From Conchocele bisecta (taxonomy: Eukaryota; Mollusca; Bivalvia; Lucinida; Thyasiridae), in contig CM055265.1 in assembly GCA_029237695.1 (NCBI GenBank), forward strand, positions 115,108,067 through 115,172,066: a DNA stretch of 64,000 bases. The letters run 5' to 3'. Each line of letters begins with the position of its first letter. The stretch's first letter is position 1. The translations under genes were made by a program, and so were the position numbers. The notes under the pieces were generated by a model. It did no database searches. It was given only the letters and a program-made list of their open reading frames with translations, and was not told the origin of the DNA. This document shows positions 22,705-32,800 of the stretch, one piece after another.

Positions 22705-23149
22705 AGATGAGCCGGCTTCTAACAAAAATGTCTTGCAGTGTTTGTCTTTGCTTTTAGAATCTTAAAACAATGCTTCATTTTCATTTCAGATTTATGGAAT
22801 GTATACCATGTTATATATGTAGGGGTGACAGGGGTAAACCTGCGATGTCAGTATCTGGTACATGCACAGGTGTTTGAACAACTGGTCAGTATGTTTGTGT
22901 CATATGGGTATCTTGGGTAGATTTGGGTGAATTTCGTAGGTTTTGGGTAATTTACAAAGTTTTTCGCAACTACTAATGCTCAAGTATTACACACGACAGA
23001 AATCGCCAATTATCTACACATTCAACTTTCCGAACTTTCGTACACCTTTTATACTGTCAAAATACCCATAAAGAAACACTTCTCGTTATACGTGTAACTT
23101 CCAGGAGGTGACGTAAATTGTATATTGGAAATAATGCACCCAAACCACC

Positions 23150-23459
23150 AGTAGCCCATTTCATCAACATTGCAAAGTATACTTTAGTAGCAAAGTATAC
23201 TTTGAGGGAGAAATTTTCAATTTTTTGAAAAATTTATTAATTTTTATTATACTGAATTTATTACATTATCACAGCCATTTAATGGCTGTGATAATGTAAT
23301 AAATTCAGTATAATAATTCTGCATACTTTTAATCATGAAATACATGCATTTGTTAGTTCTATGTGAAATAATGCATTTCTGGAAAAATAAATGATTACTC
23401 CCTCAAAGTATACTTTGCTAGTAAAGTATACTTTGCAATGTTGATGAAATGGGCTACAG
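23150..23459. mobile_element. Family A fold-back MITE
   Basis: It runs CAGTAGCCCATTTCATCAAC to GATGAAATGGGCTACAG, with a long central stem meeting at CAGCCATTTAATGGCTG. The two terminal AAAGTATACTTT pairs are intact. Confidence 0.9.
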
Positions 23460-23619
23460 ATATACAGAAATAACCCATAAAACACATAAAGAAGAACCGT
23501 TCTTCAAGAACCTGTGGGTACATGTATGTACATATAAGGTCCTGTCTCCCAGATAATGGACCCCACCCGTAGTCAGTCGGCGGAACGATACGATATCAAT
23601 ACCCGCTCCGATTCTAACT

Positions 23620-24230
23620 TTATTTTGTATGCCCCCTATGCGATAACAAGGGGGGCATATTGCGTTTCTTTTGAGGTTCCGTACGTCCGTCCGTCCGTCC
23701 GTCCGTACGTCCGTCAGTGTACATTTAGGCGAAAAGTTTGTAAGAGTTTCTTCATCATGTACTATCTTCCATAACACTTCAAGGATTGCTTTAATATTTG
23801 GACAGTTCATTCACCTGGACATGTGAGCGTGACGCACTCGCATCACCAATGACATGACCTTGACACCTTGGCGTTTGTGAGCTTCGAAATGATGCTGAAA
23901 CATTTACATGTAGTCATTTTCTTACGTCGAAAAGTTTGTAAGAGTTTCTTTATCATGCAATATATTCAAATTTACTTGACGGATTGCTTTAATATTTGGA
24001 CACCTCATTTACCTGAACATGTGGGACGCGACCACACCACCAATGACAGTACTTTGACCTGTGTGACCTTCAAAATGGTACTCAACACTTAGCCATTTGC
24101 TAATGTCAAAATGTTTGTAAGATTGTCTCAAGATACTTTGTGAAATTTGTGTAAATTTAAAGTTTGTACACAATCTCTAGTTAGAGTAGTATGGCATGGG
24201 GGCATATCCATGCTTTACAAACATAATGTC
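23620..24230 (+). mobile_element. Pearl/Helentron-like element, third type
   Basis: ACAAGGGGGGCATATTGCGT is followed by a (CGTC)n block at about 23683-23717. Two diverged units with GCGAAAAGTTTGTAAGAGTT and GACCTTGACACCTTGGCG-like text follow, ending at CATGGGGGCATATCCATG and then GTCTAGT. The layout is the same as at 208-1249 but the sequence differs. A minus-strand relative lies at about 55930-56210. Confidence 0.6.
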
Positions 24231-24384
24231 TAGTTCTAATTATCTCTGCAATTACTAGATGGTTGTAAACACTTTCGCACCTCAATGTCTGAAATTGATA
24301 CGTCCATGTTCATTTATGTACTACATGTATTGCGTTGATCAAATACAGGGAATTTTAAATATTTAAAGAAAATACTGACAAACT

Positions 24385-24624
24385 CTGGGGCCCGTTTCAC
24401 TAAACTTCGTACGACTAAAATGTTCGTAAGTCCAAATTTAGGATCGTCATGAAATTTCAATTGATGGATTTACATTTATTGAGCATAGGCTGCATAAGCA
24501 GCCTATTCTCAATAAATGTAAATCCAATAATTATTTACAAGAAAACTTTGTTAATGTGAAAGTTATCATAATTGTGCGCTTACGAACATTTTAGTCGTAC
24601 GAAGTTTAATGAAACGGGCCACTG
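24385..24624. mobile_element. Family B fold-back MITE
   Basis: TGGGGCCCGTTTCACTAAAC and GTTTAATGAAACGGGCCAC are inverted ends; the centre is TAGGCTGCATAAGCAGCCTA. Confidence 0.9.
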
Positions 24625-24699
24625 GTGAGGCGGTATGTTACAAGCCGGCTCATCTGAATCTACAGTGCTGTGCACATGTATGCTCTATGGTCTGTATAC

Positions 24700-24768
24700 A
24701 GTGTAACCTCTCTAAACCGGACACCCTGGGAGTTCGTCAGGGTGTCCGGTTTAGAGAGGTTTTACTGT
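24700..24768. mobile_element. Short palindrome, CCGGACACCCTGG type
   Basis: GTGTAACCTCTCTAAACCGG faces CCGGTTTAGAGAGGTTTTAC. One further arm (GTGTCCGGTTTATAGAGG) is at about 24887-24915. Confidence 0.8.
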
Positions 24769-25067
24769 AAATCAAGGTTGTGATCACTCTGTGACACAGT
24801 TTAGTGCTCTGCAATCACGAACACACGCTATACTTAGAGCGACATTCCAGTGATGACCATTCAAATTAAATACTCAGATTGTTCAAAGTGTCCGGTTTAT
24901 AGAGGTTTCACTGTAGTGTGATTGAACCGTTACTGTGTCTCGGGTGATGCCTCGTATATTCAATGTATTGTGTCTCACTTTACCAACCAACCTCGTCATT
25001 TCATTTGATTGAATTCCACCAAGGAATGCATTAAGTAGTTTACATTACATACATGTACACTAACAAG

Positions 25068-25612
25068 CTGTCTGTTTCATGAAATCTGCCCATATTTTAT
25101 GGCTATATAAACAATGCAAAGGCAATATTTTTGTTTGATAATATTAAAAATTATAGCAAAATTTAAGAATGTGCCTTCTTTTTATTTCGTGACATTTGGT
25201 CAATTATTGATTTTATTACCAAAAAAAATCCCCATGTTAAATCCCCATAGACATCTTCACAGAGTGAAGATGTCTATGGGGATTTAACATGGGGACATTT
25301 TTCTAATTTCAGAAATAGTTGACCGATCTTCAAAATGTTTTATTTTCCAAGCTATCTAGCCAGGATTCCGAGTCAATTTCCACAATGTTTCGTTTGTTTG
25401 TCACCTCCCCCTGCTCCTCTGCTTCCTTTTCCCCAATGTTAAATTCCCATGAAGAAATCATTTTTCGTATTAAAATCAATATTTGACCAAAATTTACAAA
25501 ATAAAAAGAAGGCTCATTCTTAAATTTTGATAAAATGTAATATTATCAAAAAAAATAATGTTTTGCGTTATTTATATGGCTGTAAAATTTGGGCAGGTTT
25601 CGTGAAACAGAC
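25068..25612. mobile_element. Family G fold-back, long form
   Basis: CTGTCTGTTTCATGAAATCT starts it and GGTTTCGTGAAACAGAC ends it. An inner stem of CCCCATGTTAAATCCCCATA lies against its mirror, and a second CCCCAATGTTAAATTCCCAT is near the right end. Confidence 0.85.
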
Positions 25613-25942
25613 ACTACTAATTTGTGTTGGTAGTTTAACTAATTTATGTAAGAAGAAACAAAAACATTGATTGCAACGCTAGTTATTTTTCAGTATTATA
25701 TACAGTCAAACCTGTGAATAAAGGCCAGCCATGGGAAGTAAAAAAAAATCTGGCCTTTGTTCACATGTGGTCTTTATTCGCAGGGTCATTTATATAGTAA
25801 TTGTGTCATTGGGACAACAAAAGTGTGGCCTTTACAGCCATGTGATAGCTATTCGGAGGTGGTCTTTAGCGCAGGTTCCACTGTGTGTGTTTATACCAAT
25901 CGTATATATAAATACGATACAACATCGTTATTTTTACTAAGC

Positions 25943-26188
25943 AGGGGGCCGTTTCACTAAACTTCTTACGACTAAAATATTCGTAAGTGCAAACTTATGA
26001 TAGCTGTAAATTTCACATTAACAATGTTTTCTTGCAAACAATTATTGGATTTACATTTATTGAGCATAGGCTGCTTATGCAGCCTATGCTTAATAAATGT
26101 AAATCCATCAATTGAAATATCCAGACGATTCCAGATTTGCACTTACGAACATTTTAGTCGTAATAAGTTTAGTGAAACGGGCCCCTGT
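25943..26188. mobile_element. Family B fold-back MITE
   Basis: GGGGGCCGTTTCACTAAACT and AGTTTAGTGAAACGGGCCCC are inverted; the centre is TAGGCTGCTTATGCAGCCTA. Confidence 0.9.
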
Positions 26189-26757
26189 TTCGTCACTTTC
26201 ACCGCATTTGATACGATAAAGGTCTACCACCACCATTGATGTTTACTATATATATAAACTAACCAATGACCACACATTTCGCTATTCTCTGCTACTATAA
26301 TGACTGTTCAACTCCAGCCAGTGACTTGTCTAAATTTGCACCAACTCGAACAGATAGACAACTTTGAAGTCAAGAAACACTTCACTAACTGTTTTGTAAT
26401 ATGGAGAATTGGACCTACAGAAGAGCATGTTTAACATTTCCACAGTCACATATCACATACACTAGTCTATCAACATAATAACCACTAAAAATGTTTTTGT
26501 TGGAAAAGGGTCTCGCCTTGGAGCGGTAAGTCAGAAAAATGGCTTTATTACTCAGAAAAGGTCACAAAGCTGGTTTATTCCACTGCTAGTGTATGAGTAG
26601 TGACCACATATGTGACAATAACGTGAAGTTAGCTATGTTTGAAGACTAGGTTGACCAGTTTGTGTCACCAGGGCATATTTGATGACTTGATCCGGCTTCG
26701 AACGGATATCGATTTTGGCAGAAAACATAAAAATAACGTTATATCAAGTAACAATTC
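26189..26757. other. Gene-free stretch
   Basis: No exon was recognised. TATAAACTAACCAATGACCA near 26258 recurs near 27162, so part of this is a dispersed repeat. Confidence 0.45.
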
Positions 26758-26838
26758 GATGGTCTAGTAACGATAGGTCCTAACTGCTATGCTAAAGCAT
26801 AGCAGTTACGACCTTATGTTACTAGACCATCGAATTGG
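26758..26838. repeat. Hairpin of about 80 bp
   Basis: CAATTCGATGGTCTAGTAAC is mirrored by TTACTAGACCATCGAATTG around AACTGCTATGCTAAAGCATAGCAGTT. Confidence 0.85.
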
Positions 26839-27461
26839 TGAATTTCATTTAAAATCATCTGAATATTAATTATATACACTTGTCAGCGAATACAGTTACT
26901 GTAGTGACAATACAGTTTTTTACAATGCTTACGTATGCGTTTCAGAAAAATGTCGTCTAGCGAAGCTTCATAAGCAATATTTTCAGTGACGCGAAGTTTT
27001 ACCACAAGTTTTCGTTGATGGAAATTCCTATTCTTCTCGCTGTATCGAAATACATGTATTTAATAATTCATGTCCCTGAACTAATTATTCTCCAGACAGC
27101 TGAATTCACTATGTGGACCTTATTGATGATTAGAGGTCCTCCATCACCATTGATTTGTCCTATATAAACTAACCAATGACCACACATTTCACTATTCTCT
27201 GCTATTTTCATTTTTCCTATGAATGTTGTGGGACCTATTTTCCCATAATCTGCACACAGTCTGCTCTGGATATTCACTAATTAAAATATAGGTTTAATTA
27301 TTGTTAAGAAAGATAAATTCAATCTCGTGTGACCACCCTGGTGGTGGCGCAAAAAGTCAGCGGCTGGAATTGAAACAGCCTCACATGACAAACATGATCC
27401 CAATAATCCCACAGCATATGCTTGAAACTGGTGTAAATTATAGGGTGAACTGTATAGTAAT

Positions 27462-27590
27462 TTTGAAATTTGCGGCGTATATCAGAAAATGATAGGTCGG
27501 AAAATCTGTTTAATGGCGACGCGCTAGCGGAGCCATTAAACATGTTTTCCGACCTATCATTTTCTGATATGCGCCGCAAATTTCAAATTA
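27462..27590. repeat. Hairpin of about 130 bp
   Basis: AATTTGCGGCGTATATCAG and AAAATGATAGGTCGGAAAA are mirrored by TTTTCCGACCTATCATTTTC and TATGCGCCGCAAATT; the loop is GACGCGCTAGCGGAGCC. Confidence 0.85.
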
Positions 27591-28837
27591 CAATGCGATT
27601 AACCTATTAATAAATGCACTCCTTTACTGTTTTGCAAACTTTATCGAGTCCAGTTGAACATCGTACCGGATTGCAAGCTGGTTGAGCAGGTCATACCGGA
27701 CGGATCACACAGATAATATTTTCAATGAAGAAAATAGTTCCACACACAATTACTGATGATTTAGCTTGGTTAAAACCTAAATCGCAGATACCCCGGAAAC
27801 GTGTATTTCAACGCATGCATCGCCGTTCTCATAGTCATAGCGGTTTGTGCATTATTCCGAGAATGTCAGGAACATTTATTGTTTTACTGGTCACACGTGT
27901 TCTTATTCCCATTTCTCCAGGGCAGATATCAAAAACGAGAAGTAATTTTGAAAATTGGTTCAGAAAATGGCTAGATAACACATGTATGCCACAGTTGTTA
28001 TATCACAGTTTGTCCCAACTACGAGGAGATAATCCATGAGCTTTAGCGAGTGGATTATCGATCGTACATGCGGACGAACGTGATGAAACACATCCTCATG
28101 TCCATACATTACCCATGTGCTGTGTAAATGCAGACACGAAACTCGAAAATGCATCAAAGATGTTTCTATGACTGATGAAAATACCACTACGAAAACAATT
28201 TAGATTTTGATTATCGGATCTCAAATCAACAAAAAATAATTGGAAACCCTACATGTACATTGTACCAACGTGCCTGTTTTGCTATAACATAAAGTTATCG
28301 ATCGAATGCTGAAATAAGGAAGAAGACTCTTCTAATTTAGCCAACAAAAACAGACAACTTTTTTTAATGTTCCTCAGCCATGCCGATTGGGCAGCTTTAT
28401 ATATACTGAGCAGAAAGGAATGTCTCTTTAAACTCACCATTCGTCGAATGGTGAACTAAGATAAATAAGACACTTCTAATTTTAACATTGCAAATATGTT
28501 ATTTTCTTTAATTTATAATGACAACAATCAAGTATTTTTGTTTTGCTTAACGTTCATATAGTCGTATGCCTACATATGGGTAGCTTTACATGAAACAGAT
28601 AGCAGTGTCTCTTTAAAATCTCCACTGGTGACCAAAATACAATAAGGTCAATTTCTCGCATGGTCCGACACGGTTGATACCCGTGTATCTGAATAAACTC
28701 TGCAACCGAATCCCGTTTTCGTCATTATCCCCAGTGCGCGCCGATATCACCGCTCGGATGATCGCCTGCATGGGACCTGTGTTTATAAATCTTCCCAAGC
28801 AAGTATTCTAACATTAAACTCGAAATCAAGAAGTTTG
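27591..28837. other. Gene-free flank upstream of gene B
   Basis: No exon can be defended. One open segment at about 27789-27937 reads as a hydrophobic stretch and is discussed as a finding. Any promoter of gene B should lie between here and 29247, but I see no clear TATA or initiator. Confidence 0.4.
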
Positions 28838-28905
28838 ATTGGCCGAAACTGTTCTCAGTCTCGGCCAATCAAACTGCTTGAGTTCGAGTACAACTTCAGA
28901 GAGCG
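28838..28905. repeat. Short hairpin, GATTGGCCGA type
   Basis: CAAGAAGTTTGATTGGCCGA faces TCGGCCAATCAAACTGCTTG. A related, looser pair lies at about 28998-29065. Confidence 0.75.
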
Positions 28906-29247
28906 TGCTCAGATTAAATTTTGTAATATCGTGCATTGCATGCGCGGTGTCCGCACTAAACAATTTTCTAAGCGATTCTAGAATAGTAAATTAAAAATCA
29001 AGAATTTTGATTAGTCGGTGCTAATATGTGCTCATTCTCGGCCAATCAAACTGCTTGGTTTCAAGGACAATGTTCGAGAACTTGCTCCGAATGTTTACCA
29101 TCACGGGTCTAATGTTTAGCATGTAATTCGGCAGTCATTGGACATATTTTACAATCAAATTTCGGTAATCGACGGGGACAATTTGTCAGGAACTTGTTTC
29201 ACTGAGGAGCTAACATAATCGAATTCATACGCCATTGGAAAAGATCT

Positions 29248-29815
29248 ATGAAAAAAAGCGAAATGGGTGAAAAGCTTCATTATACCATATTCTGTGTCGC
29301 TGTCGTCGTGTTTGCACTACACGCCGTCGGGTATCTTGCACCAGCGTGGTTCGTACAAGAGACGATTTCTTACATTGGTCTTAAAGGCCTGCACGTGGAT
29401 GGGCGATATTTCGAACCTCCGATGATGAAATCGCTTCTGAACAACCGTGGAAGAAGAGCGGCTGATTCCAGTTCGCCGATGATCCGTTGGCCCAGCGGGG
29501 TTATGGCCCCGCCGCCGGCAGGAGAGAGCATCGAGTCCAGCGATGATACCCCGCATAATTTACCAAATTCACGGGAGACACAGGGAACTGGTGGTGAGGA
29601 CGAAGCAGAGAGGCGAACAGAACAAGAGAAAGGTTCGGACGAAGACGGAAACAACAATCAAGTCAAAGAGCCCGAGGAGATTCCGGAGGAACAACCTGAC
29701 AGGCCACCGACTGGCGGTATCGTGCCCCCAAACATGCCTCATCCACCATCAGACAGAGGCGGGGCAGCCAATGAACACACTGGAGAGAAGGGAGAACGGG
29801 CTGAGACTGTATCAG
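29248..29815 (+). CDS. Gene B exon 1: TM1 and first disordered insert
   Basis: ATG at 29248 has a poor context (T at -3). Met6 at 29263 has G at -3 and G at +4 and may be the true start. TM1 is YTIFCVAVVVFALHAVGYLA. RGRR at residues 67-70 matches a furin-type site. Residues about 75-189 are Pro/Glu/Asp/Gly-rich and look disordered. The donor is TATCAG|GTATCA after 29815, phase 1. The in-frame extension past it stops within 14 codons. Confidence 0.8.
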
Positions 29816-32800
29816 GTATCAAGCTTTTCATTGATCGAATACATACTGACTGGTAACATATGGTCGTATCCAGTATTGACTAGTAGCCGATTTCACCAAA
29901 ATTTCTAAGCTTACTTATCTAGCTAAGTATACTTTGAGGGAGTAATCATATATTTTCCCTCAGTGGTATTTCGTATAGAACTAACGACTGCAAATAGTTG
30001 ATGACTAAAAGTATGCAGAATTATTATACTGAATTTATTACATTATCACAGCCATTTTGGCTGTGATAATGAAATAAATTCAGTATAATAAAAATTACTA
30101 GTAATAAATTTATCCTTAATTTGAAAATTTCTGCCTCAAAGTGCACTTAGCAAGATAAGTATACTTTGCAATGTTGGTGAAATTGGCGACAGGTACGGAT
30201 ATGTTTAAATGAGGCCAGCCATGTCATTATTTGTTCAGGCGTCGCACTTAATTAGTATAAATAATTAAAAAAAATAGAATGCCACATTTGCATATGAAAT
30301 TAGCCTGATACCACCGCGCGTCACTATCAGTAAAATAAATATTACTAATTGAATATATCTGTATAGCGGGCACTCGTAATCTTTAGAACTGATGGAATAG
30401 TGAGACAATTATACACTCATTTAATTCCTATAAAGAACAGTTTGTGCCTACTGAGTGGGCATGTACATTTAACTATATACGGGTGACAACAAATTAAAAA
30501 CTGATGTTTCAGTGGTCGAAATACGTCACATGACTTTACTGAATCGCGTCATATCAGTGAAATGGCGCAATGCAAGCAATTCCACTTTTGTGTTAACGAA
30601 CCCCGCGTCATAGTTGATCTTTCTTTGTAAGACGTAAAACGTTACATGATAAATAGAATAGCATACTAGTGTATTGTGGTAGCTAATTAATCAGGCTCTG
30701 ATCGGAAACGGTAGGAATTCCTCAGGGAGGCTCGAAATTCCTACGCGTTTCCTAGCCTTGCCTGTAGCCTATTTCACCAAAATGTAAAGCAGACTTATCT
30801 AGCAAAGTGTATTTTGAGGGAGCACAATCATTTATTTTTCCCGAAATGCATTAGTTCATATAGAACTGACAACTGCATATAGTTGATGATTAAAAGTATG
30901 CAGAATTATTATACTGCATTGCTTACATTATCACAGCCAAATTAAGTGTAATAAAATTTAACAAATGTATCCTTAAACCATGTTTGCTAAGTGCACTAAT
31001 CTACAAAATTTCACTTTGAGGGAGTAATGATTTGTTAGTACTGAAATACAATATTTCATACATTCATATAAAACCTGTTATTTATCACCCCTGCACTGTA
31101 ATTATTACACCATCACAGCCATTGTTTTCATTAATAATTGTGAATATAATGTAATTACTCCCTGAACGTGCATTTAGTTAGATTAGTGAATGATTCCGGT
31201 GGAATTTGGCTACTCGAATGCAGACGCAATATAAAATGTACATGCGCAAATCCAGATGTGAGGCCATCAGAAAAGGGCGACACTTCAGCTACGGGCACTG
31301 GAGTAGCTGCGCCCCCTCTTCCTCCCACTGATGCAATTGACAATACCACAGATGGCAGCGGTGGTCCACTTAGGGGTGGGGATACAGCAGGCTCGGCAGG
31401 TGCAGGCGTTTTGCCACCGGATACAGATCCTAGAGATGATGGCATTATATCGGACCCTGACGGTCCGATGCCTGACAAGGACGGTGATATGCCTAACCCT
31501 GACGAGTGGACACCTGGCCCTGACGATTGGATGCCTAACCCTGACGATTGGGCACCTGGCCCTGACGATTGGATGCCTAACCCTGACGATTGGGCACCTG
31601 GCCCTGACGATTGGATGCCTAACCCTGAAGATTGGACACCTGGCTCTGATTATTGGACGCATGACCCTGACAATTGGATTCTTGATACGGACGATGGTAT
31701 GCCCGACCACCATGATCCTATGAATGATCCTGACGATCAAATGCGGGATCACACGTGAGTTTATTTAAGCCCTAACTGTCTGTTTCATGAAACCTGTCCA
31801 ATGCATACGGATATATAGAGAATGAAAAAATAACATTGTTTAAATAATACAATTGCATATATTGTTCATCAACTTAAGAACGTGCCTTGATTTCCTTGCG
31901 TGACTTTTGGTCATATATTCAGATATTTATTTTATTACGAATAAATTATTTCTCTATGGGAAGTTGACATGAAAAAGAGATGGGGGAGCTGGAGGAGGAG
32001 TCGAAGAAACCAATTGAAGTAACATTCATATCGTCAACTGCTAGTGACAAATGTGATAAAACATTTCATGGGGTTATAGAGAATAGTAGGTTAGTGCGAA
32101 AAAATATCTGGCAAGGCTTAGGTAACGGGATTGGCGAGGCTCTGCCGAGCACATCTCGTTTCCGTGCCCCGCCAGATATTTTTCCCATTCACGGCACTAA
32201 CCTACTATTCTATTTATCCCGTCAACACCTACACATGGGCTTAATATGCAAAAGAAATAACCCCAGCCACCGCACATATTCATACGCAGTGATTGGGTCG
32301 TATTGACAGGATATCAAAAATGTTTCCCGGCACCGTGTTTCACGGCACATACGTACTGTGTTGACGGGATAAAACTACTTATGTGCGATGATCAGTAGCC
32401 TATTTCATCAACATTGCAAAGTATACTTTTCTAGCAAAGTATACTTTGAGGGAGTAATCATTTATTTTTCATGAAATGCATTATTTCATATAGAACTAAC
32501 AAATGCATATATTTCATGATTAAAAGTATGCAGAATTATTATACTGAATTTATTACATTATCACAGCCAAATTGGCTGTGATAATGTAATAAATTCAGTA
32601 TAATAAAAATTAATAAATATATTCTAAAATTTAAAATTTCTCCCTCAACGTATACTTTGCTAGGAAAGTATACTTTGCTATTTTGATGAAATATGCTACT
32701 GACATGCTCGCATTTAGCAATTGTCGCGCCCGACTGTTGTTTTGGCAGCAACTACAGACGGGACAGCACGTTGTAATGTGTGTTTTACATGGAACTGGGC

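Noticed and set aside
22738..22920. Possible exon after TTTTCATTTCAG containing LWNVYHVIYVGVTGVNLRCQ
   Set aside because: Acceptor-like site and a GTGTTT donor-like site exist, but the GLW match is poor and no partner exon fits; nearby text recurs near 46910.
31285..31752. Reverse and alternative-frame ORFs over gene B exon 2
   Set aside because: Shadows of the 21-bp coding minisatellite; the acidic frame has matching splice phases and GIW-C-C, the others do not.
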